Shown here: positions 36,637 through 46,264 of the stretch, one piece after another
Layout: each line of letters opens with the position of its first letter
How positions within the stretch are numbered: position 1 is the first letter of the stretch
Assembly (NCBI GenBank): GCA_029932855.1
Contig: JAOZPG010000018.1
Span: 1-54,320 of the forward strand
Source of the DNA: Bacteroidales bacterium
Lineage (GTDB): Bacteria > Bacteroidota > Bacteroidia > Bacteroidales > VadinHA17
Length of the DNA: 54,320 bases
Direction of reading: 5' to 3'
Translations under genes and position numbers: made by a program
The notes under the pieces: generated by a model
The model's input: only the letters and a program-made list of their open reading frames with translations
The model's database searches: none
What the model was told of the DNA's origin: nothing

Positions 36637-37659
36637 GTGTTTAAGATTGGAGATAGTGAATTGGGAGAGAAACCCCTCTTTCTTGCACCCATGGAGGATG
36701 TAAGCGATCCTTCCTTCCGCTATATCTGTAAACTGTTCGGTGCAGATGTTGTCTATACCGAGTTTATATCTTCCGACGGACTAATAAGGGATGGCGCAAA
36801 AAGTATTAAGAAACTTGAAATTTCAGATTACGAAAGGCCTATTGGTATACAGTTATACGGACATTTAATTGAGCCTATGGTTGAGGCAGCAAAAATTGCA
36901 GAAGCCTCATCACCAGAATTTATAGATTTAAATTTTGGATGTCCTGTGCGAAAAATTGCCAACAGGGGCGCCGGAGCAGGGATGTTAAGGAATGTACCCC
37001 TTATGGTAAAAATGACCAAAGCCATTGTGGATGCCGTAAAACTTCCGGTAACCGTAAAAACAAGGCTGGGGTGGGATGAGGATTCAAAGAATATCATAGA
37101 TGTTGCCCTACAGCTTCAGGATGTTGGGATCAGGGCTTTGACTGTTCACGGAAGAACAAGAAACCAGATGTACAAGGGTAAAGCAGACTGGACCCTTATC
37201 AGGGCACTTAAGAATCATCCGGATATCAATATTCCGATTATTGGGAATGGCGATATTACAGGACCTGAAATTGCCAAAGAAAGGTTTGAAAGCTGTAATG
37301 TGGACGGAATAATGATAGGCCGTGCCAGTATGGGCCGCCCCTGGATATTTAAGGAAATAAAATATTTCCTTGAAACAGGAGAAAAGATGGCTCCTTTAAG
37401 CATCCGCGAAAAAGTAGAACTTGCCAAATTACATTTCTCAAAATCACTTGAATGGAAAAATGAACCAAGAGGAATATTTGAAATGAGAAGGCATTTCTCA
37501 AATTATTTCAAAGGATTGCCTAACTTTAAAGAAACGCGGATAAAACTGGTGACCAGTATTAATACTGATGAAATATATGAAATTCTTGACTCAATAGCAG
37601 ACAGCTATAAAAACCTTGAGTTGCCTGATAATAATACGCCATGGTATTCTGATCAATAA
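36637..37659 (+). CDS. dusB: tRNA-dihydrouridine synthase
   Basis: 340 residues starting at a GTG (FKIGDSELGEKPLFLAPMED). The FMN-barrel motifs are LAPMEDVSDPSFR, DLNFGCPVRKIANRGAGAGML (the Cys of NFGCP is the catalytic acid), VKTRLGWDED, LTVHGRTRNQMYKGKADW and GIMIGRASMGRPWIF. The C-terminal helical domain binds tRNA. It reduces uridine to dihydrouridine in the tRNA D-loop. The next gene starts 37 bp after its stop. Confidence 0.93.
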   Translation: MFKIGDSELGEKPLFLAPMEDVSDPSFRYICKLFGADVVYTEFISSDGLIRDGAKSIKKLEISDYERPIGIQLYGHLIEPMVEAAKIAEASSPEFIDLNFGCPVRKIANRGAGAGMLRNVPLMVKMTKAIVDAVKLPVTVKTRLGWDEDSKNIIDVALQLQDVGIRALTVHGRTRNQMYKGKADWTLIRALKNHPDINIPIIGNGDITGPEIAKERFESCNVDGIMIGRASMGRPWIFKEIKYFLETGEKMAPLSIREKVELAKLHFSKSLEWKNEPRGIFEMRRHFSNYFKGLPNFKETRIKLVTSINTDEIYEILDSIADSYKNLELPDNNTPWYSDQ

Positions 37660-37696
37660 TTGTAATCAGACATCTCCTTACAAAAAACTAAGCCTT

Positions 37697-40060
37697 ATGA
37701 CTTCTAAAACACTTATCCTCACTGCACTCCTGCTCTTAACATATCCTGCTCTTAGCCAAAATCCCGAATCGGAACTAAGCATTGAAAAAATTATGCAAGG
37801 AGCTAAATTCGTTGGAACATCTCCCGATGATATTTTCTGGGCAGAGGATGGAAATAAGTTTTATTTCAACTGGGACACAAGCAATACTGGTAAAAAGGGA
37901 TTATTTTCTATAGATCCGGAAAATCCCGGAGCTATAGAAATCGAATCGGAAAATAATCCGGATATGCTCGCCAGGTATGGAAAATATAATAAAGACAAAT
38001 CTAAAAAAACCTTTTCAAACAAAGGCAATATCTATATTTATGATCTTCACAGCAGGAAGATCTTTCAGGTTACGAGTACAACAGATTATGAAAGTTCACC
38101 ATATTTTAGCTTTGACCAGAAGAAAATATATTTCAATAAAAACACAAATCTTTTTTCCTGGGACATTAATTCAGGCCAGACCAGACAGCTGACAAATTTT
38201 TCTTCATCTCAAGCAAACAATAAAAAGACAACTTACAGCAATGATATGGAAAAATGGTTATATGAACAACAGCTATATCTTTTTCAGGTATTAAGAGAAA
38301 AAGATGAGAAAACCAAAGATACCCAGGATGAAGATGTTTCAGTAAACAATAAACCGGTAAACATCTATATCGGCAAAAAACATCCTGCCGATGTTCAGAT
38401 AAGCCCGGATGAAAAGTTTATTAGTTACCTTGTTTATGAAAGAGCTCATGACTCAAAAAAAACACTTATACCAGAATATGTTAATAAAACAGGATATACA
38501 TCAAGTACTGAGGCAAGAACAAAGGTGGGTACTCCTTACTTTGAAAGAGTTGATTTGTTTATATACAGTTATGAGAAGGATACAGTATATCAGGTTAAAA
38601 CAAATAATATTCCTGATATAGATAAGCAAGCCGAATACCTCTCAGAATATCCATCAGACAAGATGCTTGCAGATAAAGAAAGAGCTGTTTCAGTCGGTTC
38701 TCCTATATGGTCAGAAGACGGCAGGAAGGCAATTTTAGAAATTAGTTCCATAGATAACAAAGATCGTTGGATAATGAAATTAAATCCGGAAAACGGAGAC
38801 TTAAGCCTACTTGAGCATCAGCATGATGAGGCATGGATTGGAGGTCCCGGGACAGGAAGGTGGGGGGCTACTCTGGGCTGGATGCCTGATAATAAAAGTA
38901 TATACTTTCAGTCGGAAGAAACCGGATACTCACATCTATATACATTAAATACTGAAAATGGTAAGAAGAAAGCCCTTACTAAAGGCAATTATGAAATTTA
39001 TGCACCTTTTATATCTAAAGACAAGAAGTACTGGTATTTTAGTTCGAATGAAGTAAATACGGGAGAAAGACATTTTTATAAGATGCCCATTAAAGGAGGC
39101 AGGGCTATACGGCTTACCACTGATGAAGGGAATAATACATGTTTTCTCTCACCCGATGAGAAATGGATTGCAATACGTTTTTCTTCAGCTAACAAACCAT
39201 GGGATTTATACCTGAAAAGAAACCAGGCTGATGCAGTTGCTGAAAGAGTTACCAATTCTCAAACCTCAGAGTTTAAATCTTATAAATGGCGAATACCTTC
39301 TTACATTAAATTTAAAGCATCTGATGGGACAATGATTCCGGCACGCTTATATCTTCCTGATCATCAGGCTAAAAGCAAGCCTGCTGTAATTTTTGTACAT
39401 GGAGCCGGATATTTACAAAATGCCCATAAATGGTGGAGTAGCTATTTCAGAGAATACATGTTTCATAATTTTCTCACTGATAATGGATATACTGTACTGG
39501 ATATTGATTACCGCGGATCGGCCGGTTATGGCCGCGACTGGCGTACTGCAATTTACAGGCATATGGGAGGTAAAGACCTCTCAGACCAGGTAGACGGAGC
39601 AGCATATCTTGTTAAAGAATATGGAATATCTGCTGAAAACATAGGAATATATGGAGGCTCTTATGGAGGATTTATTACACTAATGGCATTATTTACGGAA
39701 CCAGATATTTTTGGAGCAGGTGCTGCACTTCGTTCTGTAACAGACTGGGCTCATTATAATCATGGATATACTGCCAGCATTCTTAATACACCTTTAAGTG
39801 ATAGTATTGCATATGTAAGAAGTTCTCCGATTTACTTTGCAGAAGGATTAAACAAGCCTCTGCTTATCTGTCATGGAATGATTGACGATAATGTGCATTT
39901 CCAGGATGTTGTAAGACTTGTTCAAAGACTTATCGAACTTGGAAAAGAAAACTGGGAGCTGGCTGTTTATCCTGTTGAAAGACATGGCTTTAAAGAAGCC
40001 AGTAGCTGGACTGATGAGTATAAGCGTATTTTCAAACTTTTCGAGGAGAACTTAAAATAA
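37697..40060 (+). CDS. S9 family peptidase (DPP-IV-like prolyl oligopeptidase)
   Basis: 787 residues from the ATG at 37697 (MTSKTLILTALLLLTYPALSQ, a clear signal peptide); the longer frame begins at a TTG inside dusB. Residues about 60-520 form a beta-propeller (repeats such as 'NKFYFNWDTSN' and 'KSIYFQSEETGYSHLY'). The C-terminal alpha/beta hydrolase domain has FVHGAGYLQNAHKWW, DYRGSAGYGRDWR, the nucleophile IYGGSYGGFITLMAL, the Asp in CHGMIDDNVHFQD, and the His in ERHGFKEASSW. It would clip dipeptides or short peptides in the periplasm or outside. Confidence 0.93.
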   Translation: MTSKTLILTALLLLTYPALSQNPESELSIEKIMQGAKFVGTSPDDIFWAEDGNKFYFNWDTSNTGKKGLFSIDPENPGAIEIESENNPDMLARYGKYNKDKSKKTFSNKGNIYIYDLHSRKIFQVTSTTDYESSPYFSFDQKKIYFNKNTNLFSWDINSGQTRQLTNFSSSQANNKKTTYSNDMEKWLYEQQLYLFQVLREKDEKTKDTQDEDVSVNNKPVNIYIGKKHPADVQISPDEKFISYLVYERAHDSKKTLIPEYVNKTGYTSSTEARTKVGTPYFERVDLFIYSYEKDTVYQVKTNNIPDIDKQAEYLSEYPSDKMLADKERAVSVGSPIWSEDGRKAILEISSIDNKDRWIMKLNPENGDLSLLEHQHDEAWIGGPGTGRWGATLGWMPDNKSIYFQSEETGYSHLYTLNTENGKKKALTKGNYEIYAPFISKDKKYWYFSSNEVNTGERHFYKMPIKGGRAIRLTTDEGNNTCFLSPDEKWIAIRFSSANKPWDLYLKRNQADAVAERVTNSQTSEFKSYKWRIPSYIKFKASDGTMIPARLYLPDHQAKSKPAVIFVHGAGYLQNAHKWWSSYFREYMFHNFLTDNGYTVLDIDYRGSAGYGRDWRTAIYRHMGGKDLSDQVDGAAYLVKEYGISAENIGIYGGSYGGFITLMALFTEPDIFGAGAALRSVTDWAHYNHGYTASILNTPLSDSIAYVRSSPIYFAEGLNKPLLICHGMIDDNVHFQDVVRLVQRLIELGKENWELAVYPVERHGFKEASSWTDEYKRIFKLFEENLK

Positions 40061-40169
40061 CGCAACAGGGTACACTAAGAAGGGCTTTAAAATCATTTTA
40101 GCTTTAATCAGACCTGGATAAATATTTTATCCGTTCCGGAAATTTCTTCAGGCTGCTGATTATGCATTA

Positions 40170-41750
40170 TTAAAACTCCGAACTTCTCTTTTTATTTGGA
40201 TAACTTATAGTATAATGCAGTCCCCGGCTTTCATGCAGATTTTGAGCCATTTTTATTACCAGGTAACCAACATTGATCATATTACGCAGCTCACATAATT
40301 TCTGTGAAAGGGTTGATTTCTTATATAAACCCTCTGTCTCCTGGTGTATGATCTCCAGTCTTCTTAGAGCCCTTTCCAATCTTAAATTTGAGCGGAAAAT
40401 ACCAACATAATTGCTCATTATCTGTTGCATCTCCTTATAGTTCTGTGTAATTAAGACCATTTCCTCCGGATGCTTTGTTCCACTATAATCCCATTCAGGA
40501 ATATCGGTGTTTATAGATATCTCATCAATCCTGGCAACAGAATCTACTGCAGCCCTGTGTGAATATACAACTGCTTCCATCAATGAATTTGAAGCAAGCC
40601 TGTTGGCACCATGCAGGCCAGTTGATGCCACTTCCCCTATAGCATAGAGATTGGATATTGTGCTTAATCCATTTTCATCTACCTGTATTCCGCCACACTG
40701 GTAATGAGCAGCCGGAACAACAGGTATCATGTCTTTACGAATATCTATTCCCAGGCTAAGACATTTTTTTGTGATATTGGGAAAATGATAAACCAGTTCT
40801 TCAGGGTTAAGATGTGTACAATCAAGCCAGACATGATCATCACCATGAATTTTCAATTCATTATCAATTGCCCTGGCCACAATATCTCGTGGTGAGAGGC
40901 TTCCCCTTTCATCATACTTTTCCATAAAAACCTCATACTTAGAGTTTTTAAGCACTCCGCCAAATCCTCTTAATGCTTCAGTAATTAGAAAAGAGGGTTG
41001 TTCGCCAGGATTATATAGTGAAGTAGGATGAAACTGAATAAACTCCATATTTTCAATATACCCTTTTGCCCTATATACCAGGGCAACTCCATCTCCGGTA
41101 GATACTGTAGGATTAGTTGTTGTTTCGTAAATACTTCCCAGTCCTCCTGTTGCGACAACTGTAATTTTTGATAATATAGTATTAACCCGTTTCTTCCCAA
41201 GGTCAAAAATATAGGCCCCATAACACTGTGTATCGGCATGAGAACGTTTTACAAGCTTCCCCTGGTGGTGTTGTGTTATAAGATCAATAGCAAACCAACC
41301 TTCCCTGGTTTCTATATTTTTATGTTTTTTCACCTTTTCAAGTAAGGTTTTCTGAATACTGAGTCCTGTTGTATCCTTTTTATGCAAAATACGATGCTCT
41401 GTATGCCCTCCTTCCCTTGCAAGGTCATATTGTCCATTTTCCTTCCTGTCAAATTCAACACCAAAATCAATTAATTTCTTTATTCTGGCCGGAGCTTCTT
41501 TCACCACCATCTCAACAACATTGCGCTTGCACAAACCATCACCACAGATCAGAGTATCTTCTATATGTTTTTCAAAATTATCTGGTGCAGCGGTAACAGC
41601 TGCAATACCACCCTGTGCATATCTTGAATTATTCTCTTCAAGCCTGGTTTTTGATATCAACAAGACTTTGCCCTTCTCAGCCACTTCTAATGCATAACTC
41701 AATCCGGCTATACCTGATCCAATAACCAGGAAATCTGTTTTAATAACCAT
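40170..41750 (-). CDS. nadB: L-aspartate oxidase
   Basis: 526 residues. FAD-binding VIGSGIAGLSYALEVAEKG begins at residue 10. SRYAQGGIAAV, the HTEHRILHKKDTTGL loop, FIQFHPTSLY, SPRDIVARAID and AHYQCGGIQVDENG are all characteristic of NadB, as is GANRLASNSLMEAVVYSHRAA (the SLMEA motif). It oxidises L-aspartate to iminoaspartate in NAD synthesis; nadA and nadC are not in the window. Runs convergent with the S9 peptidase, with a 109-bp gap. Confidence 0.96.
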   Translation of the reverse strand: MVIKTDFLVIGSGIAGLSYALEVAEKGKVLLISKTRLEENNSRYAQGGIAAVTAAPDNFEKHIEDTLICGDGLCKRNVVEMVVKEAPARIKKLIDFGVEFDRKENGQYDLAREGGHTEHRILHKKDTTGLSIQKTLLEKVKKHKNIETREGWFAIDLITQHHQGKLVKRSHADTQCYGAYIFDLGKKRVNTILSKITVVATGGLGSIYETTTNPTVSTGDGVALVYRAKGYIENMEFIQFHPTSLYNPGEQPSFLITEALRGFGGVLKNSKYEVFMEKYDERGSLSPRDIVARAIDNELKIHGDDHVWLDCTHLNPEELVYHFPNITKKCLSLGIDIRKDMIPVVPAAHYQCGGIQVDENGLSTISNLYAIGEVASTGLHGANRLASNSLMEAVVYSHRAAVDSVARIDEISINTDIPEWDYSGTKHPEEMVLITQNYKEMQQIMSNYVGIFRSNLRLERALRRLEIIHQETEGLYKKSTLSQKLCELRNMINVGYLVIKMAQNLHESRGLHYTISYPNKKRSSEF

Positions 41751-41810
41751 ATTTAAAAATTAATGCCCTGTCATAAACATTCATAATGCCTTAGTTTTGA
41801 GCCTTTAAGT

Positions 41811-42824
41811 TTAAACCTTTTTAATGAAATTATAAAAGTTGATAAGTAAACCTACTGGCTTTGAAGTGATTTTTGAAATGTTATAATAGGGAACTAAACT
41901 GAAATTATAAGCAGCTTTATAATTAGCAATCGTTTTTATATTGGCTCCACCAAAATCGAATTGCTTCAATCCCTTTTTATTCATTTCCTCCATAACCCTC
42001 CAAAGAAGCAGTTGATTCCCACCTGTATTAAAGTATTCAGGATCCGCGCCTGCCCGCCAGTCATATATTGTTTCATTATCAATAATCTCCATCCGTGATG
42101 CAACAGGTAATTCATCAAGCAGCATGGTATAAATTGAAACATCCAGATCATTAACAATTGATTGAATTAACAAACCTGAATCAGTCTTATGAAAGGGAGA
42201 TGTAAAACCCTGCCTGTTAAATGACATCTCCTCCAGTCTTAGCAATTCTTCAATATCTGAATTTGAACTGCCATCTATAATTTTGAAATCCTGTTTTTTG
42301 GCTTTATTTATCTGTTTTCTAATTGAATAATCAATATGCTTAAAACTATTATCCAGCTCTGCAATATCAGTCCTGTAGGTATATCGCACCTCGCTTCTGT
42401 ACTTCCTCCAGGTAAAGGAACGAATATCAGTGAAATAAGGATTAAATGATATTGAAATAGAATGAAATCTTTTTTCCAGGTACTTTATAAGCTCCAGGCT
42501 AATCTCATGTACTTTATGAGTCATTTTGGAGGAAGATTTTGTTTCCCTTTCGTTTATTACAAAACCATTATATGGGGTATAGGGAGGAATTATAAGAAAT
42601 GACAGATTTTTTAATACTTTCACATAACACAGATTGATCCCCCCCTCCAGATTATTTTCCTTATCAAACAAGCCAACTATTTCATTGTAAATACCTTTGG
42701 TCGATTTCTGTATGGCCCCTGTCCATGAAGATTTATTAAAGACCGTTCCAAAGCCCGATTTATCTACTAATTCATCCCATATAACATATTCTTCCTTATT
42801 TAATATTTTTATGTTATAATCCAC
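41811..42824 (-). CDS. FemAB/GNAT-like acyltransferase
   Basis: 337 residues resembling the FemAB/GNAT fold proteins found in polysaccharide contexts. The N-terminal half has INLCYVKVLKNLSFLIIPPYTPYNG, the C-terminal half IYDWRAGADPEYFNTGGNQLLLWRVMEEMNKKG followed by FDFGGANIKTIANYKAAYNF, which is the acyl-donor domain signature of this group. It may transfer an aminoacyl or acyl group to a cell-wall or surface glycan. There is no membrane segment. It lies upstream of nadB on the same strand, with 60 bp between. Confidence 0.7.
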   Translation of the reverse strand: MDYNIKILNKEEYVIWDELVDKSGFGTVFNKSSWTGAIQKSTKGIYNEIVGLFDKENNLEGGINLCYVKVLKNLSFLIIPPYTPYNGFVINERETKSSSKMTHKVHEISLELIKYLEKRFHSISISFNPYFTDIRSFTWRKYRSEVRYTYRTDIAELDNSFKHIDYSIRKQINKAKKQDFKIIDGSSNSDIEELLRLEEMSFNRQGFTSPFHKTDSGLLIQSIVNDLDVSIYTMLLDELPVASRMEIIDNETIYDWRAGADPEYFNTGGNQLLLWRVMEEMNKKGLKQFDFGGANIKTIANYKAAYNFSLVPYYNISKITSKPVGLLINFYNFIKKV

Positions 42825-43351
42825 TCAATAATAATTTTACAATTGCCTAATCATTAATTAAAAACCACAAAATCGTGTAAGTAGTTATTCCCGACTTTAT
42901 ATTTATGAGCTTGTCGCCAAACTTACCCACTCTGCCTGTGAACCCGGCTTTTGCCCTGATTCTCTATTGTTAAACTCGTACTCTAATCAAATAATCTGGT
43001 AATAAATTTATGATATGAAAAGTTAATATTTCTTTTCATCTGATTATCTTTTTTTATTTGAAACCATACGATTTAACACAAACGTACATAATGTTTAGTT
43101 TGAGTACAAACTGAGCCGCTGCGCTCTCACAAAGTTCGGTTAGTTTGAGTACAAACTGAGCCGCTGAGCTCTCACAAAGTTCGGTTAGTTTGAGTATAAA
43201 TATAGCCATTCCGACAAGCAGACTCTTTTACAAAATTAATAAATCATGAAACAAACCATCTGAAATAGATGTATTTATTTCTTACTTTTGTGGCCTGAGT
43301 CATGGCTCTGTAAAAGAAATTATTGAGCTTTTAATTATTTAATAATCCTTC
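42825..43351. other. 527-bp intergenic region between the FemAB-like gene and glyQS
   Basis: No convincing gene. It holds a 45-bp tandem repeat (43095-43207) and TACTTTTG at 43283-43290, an exact TAnnTTTG -7 box 62 bp before glyQS, without a clear -33 TTG. I see no T-box structure. The rest is unremarkable AT-rich sequence. Confidence 0.6.
43095..43207. repeat. 45-bp tandem repeat upstream of glyQS, 2.5 copies
   Basis: Copy 1 is 43095-43139 and copy 2 is 43140-43184, differing at a single base. A partial third copy diverges from about 43198. Each unit contains two small inverted repeats, GTTTG-AGTA-CAAAC and GAGC-N6-GCTC. Confidence 0.93.
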
Positions 43352-44896
43352 ATGAACGATTTATTTAAGAAACTGATTTCTCACGCCAAGGAATACGGCT
43401 TTATTTTCCCTTCTAGCGAAATTTATGACGGACTTAGTGCTGTTTACGATTACGGTCCCAATGGGGTTGAACTGAAAAATAACATTAGGAAGTACTGGTG
43501 GGATTCAATGGTTCTCCTACATGAAAATATAGTAGGAGTTGATTCGGCAATTTTCATGCATCCTGAAATATGGAAAGCATCAGGTCATGTTGGAGCATTT
43601 AATGATCCCCTTATTGATAATAAAACCTCACAGAAAAGATACCGGGCCGATGTACTGGTTGAAGAATATCTTGAAAAAATCAACCAAAAAATAGAAAAAG
43701 AGCTTAGCAAAGCTGCAAAAAGATTCGGAGATGAATTTGATGAAAAACAGTTCCGGGAAACCAACCCCAGGGTATTGGCAAACCAGCAGAAAAAGGATGA
43801 GATACATAAAAGATTTGTAACTGCACTTGAGAATAACGACCTTAAAGATCTGAAGCAGATAATACTGGATTGTGAAATAGCTGACCCTGTATCAGGATCT
43901 CGGGAATGGACAGACGTAAGACAGTTTAACCTAATGTTTGAGACCAAGCTCGGATCACTCAGTGAAGATGCTAATTCCATTTATTTGCGTCCCGAAACCG
44001 CACAGGGCATTTTTGTAAATTTCCTGAATGTGCAAAAGAGCAGCAGGATGAAGTTGCCTTTTGGAATTGCCCAGACAGGTAAGGCTTTTAGAAATGAGAT
44101 TGTAGCCAGGCAATTCATATTCAGGATGAGAGAATTTGAGCAAATGGAGATGCAATTCTTTGTTAAACCCGGAGAAGAATTAAAATGGTTTAAATCATGG
44201 AAAGAAAAACGCATGAAGTGGCATCAAAGCCTGCTTGTTGATCATAGCAAGCTTAGATATCACGACCATGATAAACTGGCACATTATGCAAACGCGGCAA
44301 CAGATATTGAGTTTAACTACCCAATAGGATTTAAGGAAGTTGAAGGAATACACTCACGTACTGATTTCGACCTTTCACAGCACCAGAAATTTTCAGGAAA
44401 GAAACTTCAGTATTTTGACACAGAAGCAAATAAAAGTTATGTGCCATATGTAATTGAAACATCTATTGGTCTCGACAGGATGTTCCTTGCTGTGATCTCT
44501 AATGCTTATTCCGAAGAGAAAGCACCTAATGCAGACGGAAAACTGGAAGACAGGCTGATTATGAAAATACCTCCTGCCCTGGCACCGGTAAAGATTGCTG
44601 TATTACCACTTGTAAAGAAAGACGGTTTGCCTGAGAAGGCCAGGGAATTAATAAAAACCCTTCAGTATGACCATAATTGCCAGTATGACGAAAAAGACTC
44701 AATAGGCAGAAGATATAGAAGACAGGATGCAATCGGTACACCTTATTGCATAACACTTGATCATCAGACAATGACAGATAACACAGTAACGGTCAGAGAC
44801 AGGGATAGCATGAAGCAAGACCGAGTTTTAATACCTGAGTTGCCTGGTTTTGTTTCAGAAAAACTCAGCATGCGCAAATTGTTTGAAAAGCTCTGA
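43352..44896 (+). CDS. glyQS: Glycyl-tRNA synthetase (single-chain, class II)
   Basis: 514 residues, the eukaryote-like alpha2 type rather than the alpha2-beta2 type. Motifs: FPSSEIYDGLSAVYDYGPNG, SGHVGAFNDPL, motif 2 GKAFRNEIVARQFIFRMREFEQME, YFDTEANKSYVPYVIETSIGLDRM, and a C-terminal anticodon-binding domain (LAPVKIAVLPLVKK to DRVLIPELPGFV). It charges tRNA-Gly. It is followed 34 bp later by a GT4 gene on the same strand. Confidence 0.97.
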   Translation: MNDLFKKLISHAKEYGFIFPSSEIYDGLSAVYDYGPNGVELKNNIRKYWWDSMVLLHENIVGVDSAIFMHPEIWKASGHVGAFNDPLIDNKTSQKRYRADVLVEEYLEKINQKIEKELSKAAKRFGDEFDEKQFRETNPRVLANQQKKDEIHKRFVTALENNDLKDLKQIILDCEIADPVSGSREWTDVRQFNLMFETKLGSLSEDANSIYLRPETAQGIFVNFLNVQKSSRMKLPFGIAQTGKAFRNEIVARQFIFRMREFEQMEMQFFVKPGEELKWFKSWKEKRMKWHQSLLVDHSKLRYHDHDKLAHYANAATDIEFNYPIGFKEVEGIHSRTDFDLSQHQKFSGKKLQYFDTEANKSYVPYVIETSIGLDRMFLAVISNAYSEEKAPNADGKLEDRLIMKIPPALAPVKIAVLPLVKKDGLPEKARELIKTLQYDHNCQYDEKDSIGRRYRRQDAIGTPYCITLDHQTMTDNTVTVRDRDSMKQDRVLIPELPGFVSEKLSMRKLFEKL

Positions 44897-44930
44897 AGCA
44901 TTACCAGCCAGGCTTAACAACACATCTTTG

Positions 44931-46226
44931 ATGAAAAAAGTCCTAATAATAACTTATTACTGGCCTCCAAGTGGGGGTGCCGGTGTTCAGCGCTGGTTAA
45001 AATTTGTAAAATACCTGCCGGAATTTGGTATTGAACCAATTGTACTTAGTGTAGATCCTGAATACGCCTCATATCCTGTTCTTGATCAAAGTCTTGAAGA
45101 TGATATTCCTGAAGGAATCAGGATATATAGGACTCGTTCCCGCGAACCATATAATTTATATAAAAAGATTTCCCGCAAGGCCAGTATCCCTTACGGGGGT
45201 TTTGTCAATGAAACAGATCCAGGTCCCCTGGAAAAACTCAGTCGTGCTATCAGGGGAAATCTTTTTATTCCAGATCCCAGAAAAGGATGGAATAAATTTG
45301 CATACCGGAAAGCCCTGGAAATAATAAAGCAGTATAATATCGATACTGTTATCACCAGCAGTCCTCCCCATTCAAGCCAGTTGATCGGACTTAAATTAAA
45401 AAAGAAAACCGGGATCAGATGGATAGCCGACCTGCGTGATCCCTGGACTGACATTTTTTACTATAAGCAAATGTACCATACTGCATTGGCAAAAAAACTG
45501 GATAAGAAGTTTGAGAAGAGTGTTGTTGAAAAAAGCGACAATATGATAGTGGTAAGTAATAGCATGAAAGCCTCTTTTTCAAAAAATTACCAGGAAATTG
45601 ATAGTTCAAAGATTCATGTCCTGCCCAATGGTTATGATAATGATGACTTCAAAACAGAATACCCTCCTTCTTCTGACAGATTCATTATTACCCATATTGG
45701 GAGCCTATCAAAAACACAAGATATTAATTCATTCCTGAAAGCTTTAAAAAAAATAAGGGATGAACTCAGTAATACTACAATTTTATTACGATTTGTTGGT
45801 AGTATTACTCCTGTCTACAAAAACAAGATCAAAGAAATGGGGCTTGATGAGATCACTGAATACCTTGATCATGTTAATCATTCTAATGCTATTAAACATA
45901 TGATGACTTCTTCACTTCTACTGCTTGCAATACCCAAAGCAAGAGGAAATGAATCTATATTAAGTGGTAAATTATTTGAATACCTTGCAGCCCTCAGGCC
46001 AGTGATAGGCATAGGCCCTCCGGGCGGAGATGCCGCAGATATCCTCAAAGAATGTAATGCGGGGGAAATGTTTGACTACAATCAAACAGATACTATAGAA
46101 ATACATCTACAATCTCAATATAAATTATGGGCCAAAAATCCCATGGATACAGGTTTGAAAATGGAATACAGTAAAAAATATTCCAGAAAAAACCTTACAA
46201 ACACGCTTAAAGAAATAATAAAATAA
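44931..46226 (+). CDS. Glycosyltransferase family 4 protein
   Basis: 431 residues from the ATG at 44931 (MKKVLIITYYWPPSGGAGVQ); an open frame to 44850 starts inside glyQS. The N-terminal loop YYWPPSGGAGVQRWLKFVKY is characteristic of a GT4 subgroup common in Bacteroidota. The C-terminal domain has ITHIGSLSKTQDINSFLKAL and ends in a donor site with GKLFEYLAALRPVIGIGPPGGDAADIL. It has WIADLRDPWTD, also usual in this subgroup. It is the plus-strand neighbour of, and convergent with, the flippase operon. Confidence 0.85.
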   Translation: MKKVLIITYYWPPSGGAGVQRWLKFVKYLPEFGIEPIVLSVDPEYASYPVLDQSLEDDIPEGIRIYRTRSREPYNLYKKISRKASIPYGGFVNETDPGPLEKLSRAIRGNLFIPDPRKGWNKFAYRKALEIIKQYNIDTVITSSPPHSSQLIGLKLKKKTGIRWIADLRDPWTDIFYYKQMYHTALAKKLDKKFEKSVVEKSDNMIVVSNSMKASFSKNYQEIDSSKIHVLPNGYDNDDFKTEYPPSSDRFIITHIGSLSKTQDINSFLKALKKIRDELSNTTILLRFVGSITPVYKNKIKEMGLDEITEYLDHVNHSNAIKHMMTSSLLLLAIPKARGNESILSGKLFEYLAALRPVIGIGPPGGDAADILKECNAGEMFDYNQTDTIEIHLQSQYKLWAKNPMDTGLKMEYSKKYSRKNLTNTLKEIIK

Positions 46227-46264
46227 TCTCAGAAAGTATTTTATTTTTCTTTCAACCAGAGATA

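Noticed and set aside
40061-40169. Terminator between the S9 peptidase and nadB
   Set aside because: Only a weak AT-rich inverted repeat (around GCTTTAAAAT) is present, without a convincing stem and T-tract.
43095-43207. Possible CRISPR array
   Set aside because: The copies are contiguous with no spacers, and only two are intact; it is a simple tandem repeat.
42825-43351. Possible T-box or other riboswitch controlling glyQS
   Set aside because: No T-box core, specifier loop or terminator/antiterminator pair could be recognised, and such control is not usual in this phylum.
43585-43980. 131-residue open frame antisense to glyQS
   Set aside because: Ser/Leu/Phe-rich composition, no family features, fully overlapped by glyQS.
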